Origin: JBAXTE01 sp037130365
GTDB lineage: Bacteria; Bacteroidota; Bacteroidia; Bacteroidales; WCHB1-69
Assembly: GCA_037130365.1 (NCBI GenBank)
Contig: JBAXTE010000021.1
Coordinates: 1-64,000, forward strand
Length of the DNA: 64,000 nt
Direction of reading: 5' to 3'
In this document: positions 7,135 through 16,460 of the stretch, in pieces
Position numbering within the stretch: the stretch's first letter is position 1
Layout: each line of letters starts with the position of its first letter
Translations under genes and position numbers: made by a program
Notes under the pieces: generated by a model
The model's database searches: none
What the model saw: only the letters and a program-made list of their open reading frames with translations
What the model was told of the DNA's origin: nothing

Positions 7135-8634
7135 TTATAAATCGTGACCACAATAGGATAAATTGAAACTTTTATTACAAATAGGAAAATCAGAAATTTC
7201 GTTATTTCTAACTGCTAGAGCCAATGTCAGCCAATTATGAAACGATGGATCTTTGATTTTGTATAAAATTAATTCCCCAGCATCATCGGTAATTGCACAA
7301 TGACAAATTTCTCCACGCCATCCTTCAACTAAAGAAAGGGTAAATGATTTTGGTTTTGGATTATTTAATTGTATTGATTTTGAACTTTGGTCAGGGATAT
7401 TTTCAATTAATTTTCTTGCATAATTCATCGATTGAGGAACTTCTTTACGACGAATTTGCACCCGCGAATAAACGTCACCATGATGTTTGATAATGGGTTC
7501 GTGATTTAATTCTGGATATAATGCAAATGGGTGAGAAGTGCGGATATCTCTACTTAAACTGTTCATACGAGCAGCCATTCCCACGGTACCAATAGATAAA
7601 ATATCTTCGTAAGAGACCACACCAGTCCGCTCAAAGCGAGATAATGCGCTAGGGAGATTGAAAAGCATTTTCCCCATTTCCTCAAAATCAGGCTGATAAG
7701 CATCAAACACTTTATTTAATCGCTCAGCTAATTGCGTGCTTAATGGAAATTGATTGCAACCCGGACGAATTAACCCTTTTGCTAATCGATTACCCGACCA
7801 TTCCTGAAAGAAATTGATAATAGGAGTCCGTAATCGACCAAAAACAGAGCTGCCTAGTTGATAGGCTATGTCGGTACAAACGGCGCTTAAATCGCCAGTA
7901 TGTATTGCAATGCGTTCGATTTCGAGAGCTAAAGTTCGAGCAAATTCAATATCTCTTGTTGGTTTAAATCCACATAGACTTTCCCATACTTGCGAAAAAG
8001 CCGTAGAATGACCCACAACGGTATCGCCCGCAATATTTTCGGCTAATGTAACTCGTTCGAGCAGTTTTTTCTTTTCAATAAAAAGTTGTTCGATGCCTCG
8101 ATGTTGGTAGCCTAATTGAATTTCGAGATGCAATATTTGTTCGCCATTGCAAATAAATCTAAAATGACCTGGTTCAATAATTCCAGCATGAATAGGACCA
8201 ACGCCAACTTCGTGCAACTCCTCACTATCGATGGCATAGAAAGGATAATTAGCAATTGTTTTAGTTTTGTCGAAGCGATTAAAAGCATATCTCACAGGCT
8301 TTAACCATGGATGGTCTATATAATTAATTCCAAAATTTTCGTGAATTTCGCGTTCAAATTTTTCAAAACAAAATAGTTTTGCAGTAAATGAATCCAATTT
8401 TTCAGATATTGAAACCAAACAGGAAGAAATATAAATTTCATGCGTGGAATCGTCAGCAATACAACAAATTAGCTTGATTCTATTGCCAATTTCTTGACCA
8501 AAATAATTCACACAATGCCTTTCTGGATGATCGATTATAAAGCCAGTATTCAATTCAAAAAATGGCTCATAACCAATAACAGGAATTTCTGAAATGGCAA
8601 TGGTTTGATTGTTAACTATGGTTGTATAATTCAT
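7135..8634 (-). CDS. Ehr-type complex large subunit (NuoC-NuoD / HyfG-like) without NiFe ligands
   Basis: 499 residues, a natural fusion of a NuoC-like domain (residues ~1-125, ending in a WLKPVRY-type linker) and a NuoD/hydrogenase-large-subunit domain (~140-499), as in HyfG and HycE. Family landmarks are GPIHAGIIEPGHFRF (147-160), EIQLGYQHRGIEQL (171-184) and GDLSAVCTDIAYQLGSSVFG. In hydrogenases the first NiFe motif reads RxCGxC; here it is NIAGDT (200-205). The C-terminal DPCxxC motif is NLSYCG (491-496), with one Cys displaced by a position. All four NiFe ligands are thus absent, so H2 chemistry is not expected. It is not complex I either, because there are no NuoE/F/G genes. It fits the Ehr class; the substrate is unknown. 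Confidence 0.9.
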   Translation of the reverse strand: MNYTTIVNNQTIAISEIPVIGYEPFFELNTGFIIDHPERHCVNYFGQEIGNRIKLICCIADDSTHEIYISSCLVSISEKLDSFTAKLFCFEKFEREIHENFGINYIDHPWLKPVRYAFNRFDKTKTIANYPFYAIDSEELHEVGVGPIHAGIIEPGHFRFICNGEQILHLEIQLGYQHRGIEQLFIEKKKLLERVTLAENIAGDTVVGHSTAFSQVWESLCGFKPTRDIEFARTLALEIERIAIHTGDLSAVCTDIAYQLGSSVFGRLRTPIINFFQEWSGNRLAKGLIRPGCNQFPLSTQLAERLNKVFDAYQPDFEEMGKMLFNLPSALSRFERTGVVSYEDILSIGTVGMAARMNSLSRDIRTSHPFALYPELNHEPIIKHHGDVYSRVQIRRKEVPQSMNYARKLIENIPDQSSKSIQLNNPKPKSFTLSLVEGWRGEICHCAITDDAGELILYKIKDPSFHNWLTLALAVRNNEISDFPICNKSFNLSYCGHDL

Positions 8635-8636
8635 AT

Positions 8637-10064
8637 TTATTTAGGTAAAAGCATGATACTATCGTTAATTAATTGAACAAATTCTGCCGGTGGGTTTAAA
8701 CCTAAGTAGGCTGAAAAAGCAAGCAACAAAAATTGTGATAAAGATTCCCACGAGCGAATTTTAGGAATATTATTCTCTTCGAATTCTACCACAGGAATAA
8801 ACAGAATTTTGAGAATATTTTTACCAAAAGCCCAGATAATCATGGTGAGAAGAATTAACACCGCAATTAATAAAAGCAGTTGATTGGATTCAAACAATGA
8901 GCGAAAAATCAAAAACTCACTTACAAATAAGCCTGATGGAGGCATTGCTGCTGCACTAAAAAAACCAAGAAGCAAAACCATGGCACCAGTTGCATTATAT
9001 TTGAAATAATTGCCTATTTGATATATGTTTTTAGTCCTAAAAACTCTAAATATTTGACTGTATTGAAAGAATAAACTTGATTTTACAAATGCATGTAATA
9101 CAATATGCAGAATGGCAGCATAATAACCAATTCCACCTGCAGCAATACCAAGCATTACCAATCCCATGTGTTCTATTCCAGAATAGGCAAACATTCGTTT
9201 TAAGTTTTTTACTTTAACCATATAAACTGTTGCCACAAATAATGAGAGAAATGCTGCAATGCCAATTACCAAGTTTGCCCAACTATGAATAGAGGTATTT
9301 GCAATTACAACATAAAATCTAAAAATACCTATAAAACCCAAGTTCATTAAAACGCTTGCTAATAATGCGCTAACAGGGGCTGGTGCTTTGTCTTTTGCGT
9401 CAATTCCAGCTGTAAACATAGGCACTAATCCTAGCTTTGCCGTAAAACCTGTAAAAATAAAAAGGAATGCTAATCGCAACCAAAATGGATTTAATTTATC
9501 GCTATTTGCCAATAAATTTTTAAACGATAAATCGTCGGATCCTGCATGTGTGAGCGATAAACTTAAAAATAGAATACCTATAAAAATAAAAGTGACACTT
9601 ATTGCGCAGATAAAAACATATTTCCAGGTTGCTTCTAGTGCTAGTTTGTTTCGATGATGGTATATTAAGATTGATGCGCATAATGTGGTGATTTCAGTAA
9701 AAATCCAAGTAACTGCAATATGATTTGCTAAATATCCAAAACCAATAGCCGTAATAAGTCCAACAATAGCAGCATAATAGGTTGAACTTAAATGACCAGT
9801 TTCAATTCGGTTATTTAAATAAATATAGCTGTGTATTAAAGCGGGAACAGAAATGATGCTTAACGTTAGTAATAATAAAATTCCTATTGAATCGAATGTA
9901 AAGTATTCTAATTCAGTCGCTTTATAGTTTATACAAGCATAAATAGTAAAACTCCATTGAAATAAAATAAACAAAATCAAAAGACTATTTTGAACTACTT
10001 TATTTCGATTTATTGTAATTCCAATACAAATTAGCAAAGCACAAATCAAATATATTAATGTCAT
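8637..10064 (-). CDS. Ehr-type complex membrane subunit, HyfF/NuoN-like antiporter-like
   Basis: 475 residues with about 13-14 hydrophobic helices, of the Mrp/NuoLMN proton-translocating family (HyfF-like). The functional charges are visible: the TM5 Glu in TWIFTEITTLCAS, the TM7 Lys in FTAKLGLVPMFTAGI followed by KAPAPVSALLASVLMN, and the later Lys in LHAFVKSSLFFQYSQIF. These residues make a half-channel for H+ or Na+ in complex I relatives. It is 2 bp from the large-subunit gene downstream. Together with the two larger antiporter-like subunits it gives this complex three ion-pumping modules. Confidence 0.88.
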   Translation of the reverse strand: MTLIYLICALLICIGITINRNKVVQNSLLILFILFQWSFTIYACINYKATELEYFTFDSIGILLLLTLSIISVPALIHSYIYLNNRIETGHLSSTYYAAIVGLITAIGFGYLANHIAVTWIFTEITTLCASILIYHHRNKLALEATWKYVFICAISVTFIFIGILFLSLSLTHAGSDDLSFKNLLANSDKLNPFWLRLAFLFIFTGFTAKLGLVPMFTAGIDAKDKAPAPVSALLASVLMNLGFIGIFRFYVVIANTSIHSWANLVIGIAAFLSLFVATVYMVKVKNLKRMFAYSGIEHMGLVMLGIAAGGIGYYAAILHIVLHAFVKSSLFFQYSQIFRVFRTKNIYQIGNYFKYNATGAMVLLLGFFSAAAMPPSGLFVSEFLIFRSLFESNQLLLLIAVLILLTMIIWAFGKNILKILFIPVVEFEENNIPKIRSWESLSQFLLLAFSAYLGLNPPAEFVQLINDSIMLLPK

Positions 10065-10084
10065 ATAATTTTATATTTAATAAA

Positions 10085-10717
10085 TTAAATGTCTTTTAGA
10101 TTACTTAACTGATCAACGTGAATATCTTTAAAAACATCACCGATTTTATTTAAGAAGATGCCAAGAATAAGCACACTGGCAAAAATATCTAGCATAATTC
10201 CTAGATTAACAAGCATTGGCATTTCGTTTCCTACAGCCAATGATAGCACAAAAACACCATTTTCGATAACCATATAACCCATCACATGAGTAATGATTTT
10301 ACGACGAGAAGCAATAAAATATAATCCTGTAAAGATGGTAGAAAGAGCTACTACAAAAAACATTTTATCTAGATTCACATCCTCTATTGAATAGGATAAT
10401 AAAATGGTTGTCACCGCAATTAGCGTAGTTATGATTAAGGATACAAACTGTGGTAAAAATGGTTCAGCTTCGCGAGTGATATTATTTCGTTTAAGAATGT
10501 ATTCCAAAAAAACAGGTACTGCAATTGATTTAAAAACAACAGTTTCTAGTAATATCAATATTAAATTTAAGGTGCTAATTTCCTTTAATTCAAAAAAAGC
10601 AACTCCAAAAAGCAAAACTCCTTGCAACATTAAAACCCTGATGTAAGTATGCATTCTATTTGCAATAGACATATAGAAAAGGGTAATCAGAAAAATAATT
10701 AATAACACGTTTATCAT
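10085..10717 (-). CDS. Ehr-type complex membrane subunit, HyfE/NuoK-like
   Basis: A 210-residue integral membrane protein with about six or seven hydrophobic helices, starting INVLLIIFLITLFYMSIANRMHTYI. The size, the order of helices and the segment GYMVIENGVFVLSLAVGNEMPMLVNLGIMLDIFASVLILG match HyfE/HycC-companion subunits, which relate to NuoK. The Glu in MVIENG and the Asp in MLDIFAS are candidates for the proton path at the antiporter interface. It sits between the HyfC-like and HyfF-like genes, the same order as in hyf operons. Confidence 0.82.
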   Translation of the reverse strand: MINVLLIIFLITLFYMSIANRMHTYIRVLMLQGVLLFGVAFFELKEISTLNLILILLETVVFKSIAVPVFLEYILKRNNITREAEPFLPQFVSLIITTLIAVTTILLSYSIEDVNLDKMFFVVALSTIFTGLYFIASRRKIITHVMGYMVIENGVFVLSLAVGNEMPMLVNLGIMLDIFASVLILGIFLNKIGDVFKDIHVDQLSNLKDI

Positions 10718-10738
10718 AACAATGATTTTTAAATTTGA

Positions 10739-11644
10739 TTATAAAAACTTCCCAGAAATGATGAGCACTCCAAAAAATATCAATAGACTAACAGAAGAAA
10801 GTACGACAATAAATTGAGCATTATGATTCATTCTAAATCTCGCCATAAACGATTCAATAATACCGATTGTTATTGCCATAAATAGTTGAATTACAAAGAA
10901 TAATGGAATTGCAAACATATAATCTATGGATCCAATAAATAGGTTTGCGATAAGTGCTCCATAGATTGCAAACTTTAAATAACCAGCCGTAAGAATGAGT
11001 CCTAAATCAAACCCACAATTATCTAATATCATAACTTCGTGAACCATTGTGAGCTCCAAATGAGTTTTAGGATCATCAATAGGCATCCGACTATTTTCAA
11101 TCATCGCAATCATCAGCAATACAAATGTGGCTAGTGATGCAAGGGCATAACTAATATATGAACCCAAATGCAAAGTGTAAAAAATTTCTTGAAAAGAAGT
11201 ATGACCAGTAAGTAAGGCCAACGAACCCATAAGAATAAAAAAAGCAGGTTCGGCAAACATCGAATATAGTGCTTCACGACTGGCGCCCATTCCTTCAAAA
11301 CTACATCCAGTATCCATTGCCCCAATAATGCTAAAAAATTTCCCTAAAGCCAATATGTAAGCAAAAAATATAAAATCACCATTAAAGCTAATAATTCCTG
11401 TTGTACTTTCAAATGGCACTACTAATGCTGCCATAACAACCGTTGAAAAATAAATAGTAGGCGCAATCTGAAAAACAAAACTAGTAGTTTCGCTATAAAC
11501 AGCCCCTTTTTTGAAAAGCCGGATAACATCTTTTATTGGTTGGAAAAGTCCAGGACCTTTTCTGCCAGAAAAAATACTTTTGGTGCGGATAACAATCCCC
11601 ATGAAAAAAAGTGCTGCGACAATGATTAATAATAAACTCAACAT
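10739..11644 (-). CDS. Ehr-type complex membrane subunit, HyfC/NuoH-like
   Basis: A 301-residue membrane anchor subunit of the NuoH/HyfC/HycD family, about eight helices. Diagnostic segments are SGRKGPGLFQPIKDVIRLFKKG (the loop contacting the peripheral arm), GASREALYSMFAEPAFFI and MIENSRMPIDDPKTHLELTMVHEVM. The last is rich in the acidic residues that form the quinone-side (E) channel in complex I. Its presence shows that the peripheral subunits are physically docked to the pumping arm. It is 2 bp downstream of the second large antiporter-like gene. Confidence 0.92.
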   Translation of the reverse strand: MLSLLLIIVAALFFMGIVIRTKSIFSGRKGPGLFQPIKDVIRLFKKGAVYSETTSFVFQIAPTIYFSTVVMAALVVPFESTTGIISFNGDFIFFAYILALGKFFSIIGAMDTGCSFEGMGASREALYSMFAEPAFFILMGSLALLTGHTSFQEIFYTLHLGSYISYALASLATFVLLMIAMIENSRMPIDDPKTHLELTMVHEVMILDNCGFDLGLILTAGYLKFAIYGALIANLFIGSIDYMFAIPLFFVIQLFMAITIGIIESFMARFRMNHNAQFIVVLSSVSLLIFFGVLIISGKFL

Positions 11645-11646
11645 AA

Positions 11647-13671
11647 TTATAACTGATTTAAAAAGCTGATTAATTCACCAATTTTATTATAAATTAATGG
11701 AACTGTGATAACTAGAACAATAAAAATAATTCCATATAATAGGTAGAACTGTAAATTTCCATTTTGGAGATATCTAAATTTGCCTAAAAATGATTTAAAT
11801 GCCATTAAAGGATAATTAATAAACCATTTTTCAATTTTATCGTCAGAATGTGATTCAAAATGAGCATGTTTTGGAAAAATATTTTCAATATGTTTTACTT
11901 TTTTGTGAAAAAGCAACATCATCCCAAACAATTTGGTAAAGGTTCGAACAAAAGAACTTGCTGTATATTGCATTTTTGGAGTAGGAGCCACATACCCACA
12001 ACCCCAAGTGGGTTCATGCGTAATTGTTTGTCGCTTTTGAACCTGTTTTCGAATTAAAAACACAATCCCTACTATAATTATTAATCCCATTGCAGCCCAA
12101 CTTATTGATTGCAACATCTCGAAGAAAATAGTTTGAGATACAACTGTGGACGTAGAATATACACTAGTAAAAAGCGATGTGGGTTGTGACAATATGGTTA
12201 GAAAATATTGAGGAAATAATCCAATAATGACTATAAATAAAGCAATGAGGTATAATGGAATTAATTGAAAAAAAGAGACTTCTTTTATTTCATGATGAAT
12301 TTGAGTTCTTGGATTTCCTAAAAAAACAACGCTGAATGCTTTTGTAAAACAGAGCAAAGCTAATCCACCAATGGCAACCAATGCTAAAATTGATATAATT
12401 ACTGTAATCGACGACATAAGCAGTGCATCTTGCATCCATTGATACAGGCCGTTGTAAATAATAAATTCAGAAATAAAGCCATTAAATGGTGGAATTCCGC
12501 AGATTGCAATTGCTGCAATTAAAAAAAGAAAAGCCGTTTGAGGCATTTTTTTGATTAATCCTCCTAAATGCTCAATATTTAAGGTATGGGTAGATAAGTA
12601 TATGTTTCCGGAAGTGTAAAATAAAAGAGATTTAAAAAGTGCATGATTGAGCACATGAAGCAAAGCACCAGTAAAACCAGAAATAGCAAGTATTTGATTA
12701 TGAGTACCCAAACCAATACATCCAATTCCGATTCCAATTCCAATAATTCCAATATTTTCGACACTATGATAGGCGAGGAGCTTCTTTAAATTATGTTGCA
12801 CAATAGCTAAAATCACTCCATATAATCCTGATATAATGGAGATTACTAATATTATGTACCCAATAATTGTAAAATCTGGTTTGATAAGCAAAAGCATTCT
12901 CAAGATTCCAAAAATTCCAATTTTAATAATCACCCCCGACATAATTCCCGAAATATGTGCAGGAGCTGCTGGATGTGCATAAGGTAACCATGTGTGAAAA
13001 GGAACAAACCCAGCTTTAATAGCAAATGCAACAAAAAAGCATAGAAACAACACTATGGCAACGGCTCCATTATTAGAAGAGTAGGAGGTGATGGCATTAA
13101 AATCGTAACTGCCAGTTTTGTGCGCTACCCACATAAAACCAATCATTAAAAAGACAATTGCAATATGCGATTGAATGAGATAATTTATTCCAGCTGATAT
13201 TGTGGTAATCTTTTCATGCTCAAATATAATCAACAGAAATGCTGTGAGTGCCATAAATTCCCAAGCAATTAAAAATGCTATACTATTTTGAATTACACAA
13301 AGGGATGTCATTGCTGCGTGAAGCAAAATATATGAAATTCCATGAAGAGTGAGGTTGTTCTTCTGTTCTCTGTATGTATTCATGTAAAATAATCCATAAA
13401 AACCACCTGTGATAAAGATGAAATTTATGACTAACATAAACCATCCTGATAATGCGTCTATTCGTACTGGAATTAATCTAGTAATTATACTACCACCAAA
13501 AATAAATTCAAACGATTGTCCTCCAAGTGTTTGAATGGCAAAATAACTCGATATTATTACATTTATACTTAAAGCAGCGAATACAAGAATAGCCTTCCAT
13601 TTGTTATTCGTAAATGGAATTGCAATTATTGTAAACAACGAAATAAGTACGAACCCAATAATCAAAATCAT
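11647..13671 (-). CDS. Ehr-type complex HyfB/NuoL-like antiporter-like subunit (copy 2)
   Basis: 674 residues, about 15-16 membrane helices, HyfB-like. It carries the TM5 Glu (WEFMALTAFLLIIFEHE), the TM7 Lys and the following signature (FAIKAGFVPFHTWLPYAHPAAP), another Lys on TM8 (SGVIIKIGIFGILR) and the central Lys (LNHALFKSLLFYTSG). The C-terminal tail has the HyfB-specific TWGCGYVAPTPKMQYTASSF, then a long basic stretch and a final helix. It overlaps the preceding paralogue by 4 bp (ATGA), so the two are translationally coupled. It is clearly homologous to that paralogue along its whole length. Confidence 0.92.
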   Translation of the reverse strand: MILIIGFVLISLFTIIAIPFTNNKWKAILVFAALSINVIISSYFAIQTLGGQSFEFIFGGSIITRLIPVRIDALSGWFMLVINFIFITGGFYGLFYMNTYREQKNNLTLHGISYILLHAAMTSLCVIQNSIAFLIAWEFMALTAFLLIIFEHEKITTISAGINYLIQSHIAIVFLMIGFMWVAHKTGSYDFNAITSYSSNNGAVAIVLFLCFFVAFAIKAGFVPFHTWLPYAHPAAPAHISGIMSGVIIKIGIFGILRMLLLIKPDFTIIGYIILVISIISGLYGVILAIVQHNLKKLLAYHSVENIGIIGIGIGIGCIGLGTHNQILAISGFTGALLHVLNHALFKSLLFYTSGNIYLSTHTLNIEHLGGLIKKMPQTAFLFLIAAIAICGIPPFNGFISEFIIYNGLYQWMQDALLMSSITVIISILALVAIGGLALLCFTKAFSVVFLGNPRTQIHHEIKEVSFFQLIPLYLIALFIVIIGLFPQYFLTILSQPTSLFTSVYSTSTVVSQTIFFEMLQSISWAAMGLIIIVGIVFLIRKQVQKRQTITHEPTWGCGYVAPTPKMQYTASSFVRTFTKLFGMMLLFHKKVKHIENIFPKHAHFESHSDDKIEKWFINYPLMAFKSFLGKFRYLQNGNLQFYLLYGIIFIVLVITVPLIYNKIGELISFLNQL

Positions 13672-15680
13672 TTTATAAAATTTAAAGCAGTAAGGATAAA
13701 AATTGCCACAATAAAAAGAATTCCGTAAAGCACATACGATTGCATTCGCCCATTTTGAATGAATTTAAAGTAATTGGTAAAAAATATAATTCGATGCAAA
13801 ATGGGATTAATTAATCGATTTTCAAAAAAATCTGAATACTTAGAACGATAGGTCCTTTTATTGGGGAATATTTCATCACGCTCAATTTTTTCGTATTGTT
13901 TATCTTCAATCAATATAAAATTGAATATTTTACTCAATGGCTTAGAAAAAGATTTTCCAGTATATTGCATCTTGTTATTAGGCGCCACATATCCGCAACC
14001 CCAAGTTGTTTGCACTTCTTGTTTCCTTTGTTTAAGGGTATACCAACGTATAGAAATCACCAAAATTACAAGGATAATAAACAAAACGGAATATATGCTT
14101 ATATAATTTAATGTTTGGCTGTAAAATGCTAATTCTGAGCAAGTTGATGAAACAAAATGATTGCTTAAGTTATCAGAAATGATGTTTACAGAATTCAAAT
14201 AAAATGAAGAAAAGAACACAATACTAAGCATTACTGCAACAATTAGGTATTGAGGAACAAGCATCCATTTTGAAACTTCTGTTGGTTTTTTGTGGAATTG
14301 TTCGCGTTCTACTCCTAGGAAAATAGCGCTAAATGTTTTTGAAAAAGTTAATATTGACATTCCCCCAATTACGCTGATTCCAGCAAATGTAAGGACTAAG
14401 AGCATTGTTTCACCAATATTATTTGACTTTAATCCTTCGATAAGGCCACTATAAATAATAAATTCCGAAATAAAGCCATTAAAGGGAGGAATACCTCCAA
14501 TTGCAATGCTTCCAATTAAAAATAATACTGCAGTTTTTGGCATGTATTTAATTAATCCACCCAATTTATCCATATTTCGAGTGTGGGTTTGCTGATAAAT
14601 TGAGCCAGCAGAATAAAAAAGTAATGATTTAAATAGCGAATGATTTAATACATGTAACAGAGCACCACCAAAACCCAGATAATATAATAATGGAGTTCGA
14701 GAGCCTATACCTAGCAATCCCAAGCCAATTCCAATTCCAATGATGCCAATATTTTCGATGGTGCAATACGCTAACATTTGTTTAAAATCGCGGCGTACTG
14801 ATGCGTTCAGTATTCCATACAAACCTGTAATTATTGATATTGTGATTACAATTTCTCCCAGTACAATATAATCCGCTTTTAAGTATGTGATTATTCTGAA
14901 AATACCATAAATCCCCATTTTTACAATTACCCCCGACATTACTCCCGAAACATGCGACGGAGCAGCTGGATGGGCATAAGGCAGCCATGTATGTAAAGGA
15001 ACAAAACCTGCTTTAATGCCAAATCCGGCAAAAAATACTAAAAACAACCAAATATTTGGATTCGAATTGAAAAATATGCCAATGGCTTCAAAATCAAATG
15101 ATCCAGTTTGAAAATAGACCCAAAGGATTCCCACTGTGAGCAAAACAACACTGATGTGCATTTGTACAAAATAATTTATTCCAGCTTTAATTGTTTTGGG
15201 GTTATGATGATCGAAAACAACCAATAACATAGATGACAAAGACATTATTTCCCAAACAATTAAAAATGCAAAAGTGTTTTGCAGAATACAAACCCAAACC
15301 ATCGAAAGATGAAATAGTATGAACAGAATCCAATGAAATGAAATTTTGTTACTACTATCTTTATATGCTTTTAAATAGCCAACGCCATAAATTGCACCAG
15401 TAAATGTGGTAAAGTTTACTATTAATATAAACCAAGCCGACAAGCCATCAATACAAATTGGAATATTGCCCAAAAAAGTACCCGCATTTAACGATAAATG
15501 GATAACATTGCCTTGCAATGCTGGAATCGCAATTAAACTTAAGATTAATGCATTTATCGCTATTATAGTTGCTCCAAAATATGCTTTAAACTTTAAGGGA
15601 ATAAATCCAATTGCTACTATTGATGCAAAAGATACTATCAATGAGATATTTAAGAGCAAATCTAATCTAATCAATAGCAT
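13668..15680 (-). CDS. Ehr-type complex HyfB/NuoL-like antiporter-like subunit (copy 1)
   Basis: 670 residues and the first gene of the operon. It has the same architecture as the next gene: WEIMSLSSMLLVVFDHH (TM5 Glu), FGIKAGFVPLHTWLPYAHPAAP (TM7 Lys), SGVIVKMGIYGIFR, LNHSLFKSLLFYSAG and the C-terminal TWGCGYVAPNNKMQYTGKSF. Having two HyfB-type genes in tandem, plus one HyfF-type, implies several ion-translocating modules per complex. The 175-bp gap to the divergent helical-repeat gene must hold the operon promoter. The best -7-like string on the minus strand there is TTACTTTG (about 15713-15720), one base off consensus, with no convincing -33. Confidence 0.92.
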   Translation of the reverse strand: MLLIRLDLLLNISLIVSFASIVAIGFIPLKFKAYFGATIIAINALILSLIAIPALQGNVIHLSLNAGTFLGNIPICIDGLSAWFILIVNFTTFTGAIYGVGYLKAYKDSSNKISFHWILFILFHLSMVWVCILQNTFAFLIVWEIMSLSSMLLVVFDHHNPKTIKAGINYFVQMHISVVLLTVGILWVYFQTGSFDFEAIGIFFNSNPNIWLFLVFFAGFGIKAGFVPLHTWLPYAHPAAPSHVSGVMSGVIVKMGIYGIFRIITYLKADYIVLGEIVITISIITGLYGILNASVRRDFKQMLAYCTIENIGIIGIGIGLGLLGIGSRTPLLYYLGFGGALLHVLNHSLFKSLLFYSAGSIYQQTHTRNMDKLGGLIKYMPKTAVLFLIGSIAIGGIPPFNGFISEFIIYSGLIEGLKSNNIGETMLLVLTFAGISVIGGMSILTFSKTFSAIFLGVEREQFHKKPTEVSKWMLVPQYLIVAVMLSIVFFSSFYLNSVNIISDNLSNHFVSSTCSELAFYSQTLNYISIYSVLFIILVILVISIRWYTLKQRKQEVQTTWGCGYVAPNNKMQYTGKSFSKPLSKIFNFILIEDKQYEKIERDEIFPNKRTYRSKYSDFFENRLINPILHRIIFFTNYFKFIQNGRMQSYVLYGILFIVAIFILTALNFIK

Positions 15681-15855
15681 GTGTTTAATAATTTACAATT
15701 ATTTTATAGTGCAAAGTAACGAAATTCATTTTAAAAGGAGGGTTAAAATATTAAAATACCTACTATTAAAGCCGAGAATATATTTTTGTACCTTTGATGA
15801 TTCAATGAATTTGGTGCTAATATTATAATTATTTATTTATTGAAATTGTCAGAAT

Positions 15856-16389
15856 ATGAACGTGTTAGAATTATTAAACCAACATTCTAGTCGCAGGTTA
15901 GTGGATTCAATAGTTGAATTAATTGGGTACGATAAAGAACTTTTCGACGAAGTGGTGGCTTTAAGTTTTTCGGAACCATATCCTATTAATATGCGTGCCT
16001 CGTGGGTAATTCAACACTATTGTGCAAAAAACGCAACATTTATTCAATCGCATCTTGATGATATTTTGCAAAAGCTCAATTCATCTCAAGTTGCAGGAGT
16101 AAAACGAAATTATATAAAGATATTTGCTTGTTATGCAAATTTAAACAAAATTGAAAACCTAGGAAAACTTATCGATTTATGTTTTTTGTTTTTCAACGAT
16201 CCTGCCGAAACCATTGCGGTAAGAGTATTTTGCCTAGATGTGCTTTTAAAAGTAGGAGAGACTGAACCCGATTTAATTCCCGAAATCATTGATTCTATTA
16301 TGTTTCACTCTGAATATTTTTCGGCTGGTCTAAAAAATAAAGCGGGAAAAGTAATCAAGAAACTTTCAAAGAATAGAATAAGTATTTAG
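15856..16389 (+). CDS. Helical-repeat (HEAT-like) protein of unknown function
   Basis: A 177-residue protein without catalytic motifs. It appears all-helical, with pairs of amphipathic helices (YDKELFDEVVALSF, MRASWVIQHYCAKNATFIQSHLDDILQKL, NYIKIFACYANLNKIENLGKLIDLCFLFF) resembling HEAT/ARM repeats. Such short solenoids usually bind proteins. It is divergent from the Ehr-like operon and convergent with the phosphate permease, sharing a strong hairpin terminator with it. On the plus strand a -7-like TATTTTTG lies at 15781-15788, without a clear -33 box. Bacteroidota homologues are sometimes labelled adenylosuccinate lyase; no lyase motif is present. Confidence 0.7.
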   Translation: MNVLELLNQHSSRRLVDSIVELIGYDKELFDEVVALSFSEPYPINMRASWVIQHYCAKNATFIQSHLDDILQKLNSSQVAGVKRNYIKIFACYANLNKIENLGKLIDLCFLFFNDPAETIAVRVFCLDVLLKVGETEPDLIPEIIDSIMFHSEYFSAGLKNKAGKVIKKLSKNRISI

Positions 16390-16410
16390 GTTTTACTTTT
16401 GAAACTCCAT

Positions 16411-16443
16411 AAAAAAAAGCTACCCAGAAGATAGCTTTTTTTT
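16411..16443. terminator. Bidirectional rho-independent terminator
   Basis: A perfect 12-bp stem (16411-16422 with 16432-16443, arms AAAAAAAAGCTA and TAGCTTTTTTTT) surrounds a 9-nt loop. The A-tract and T-tract let it work on both strands. It lies between two convergent genes, the HEAT-like gene and the phosphate permease. Confidence 0.88.
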
Positions 16444-16460
16444 AATCAACAATTTGGGGA

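Noticed and set aside
13861..14988. Small frames inside the HyfB-like gene (13861-14106, 13896-14111, 14782-14988)
   Set aside because: They are shadows of a strongly conserved membrane protein gene in another frame.
6370..15680. Annotation as a functional hydrogenase 4 / formate hydrogenlyase
   Set aside because: The NiFe-binding cysteines are missing in the large subunit and most cluster ligands are missing in the small subunit; no Hyp maturation or formate dehydrogenase gene is near.
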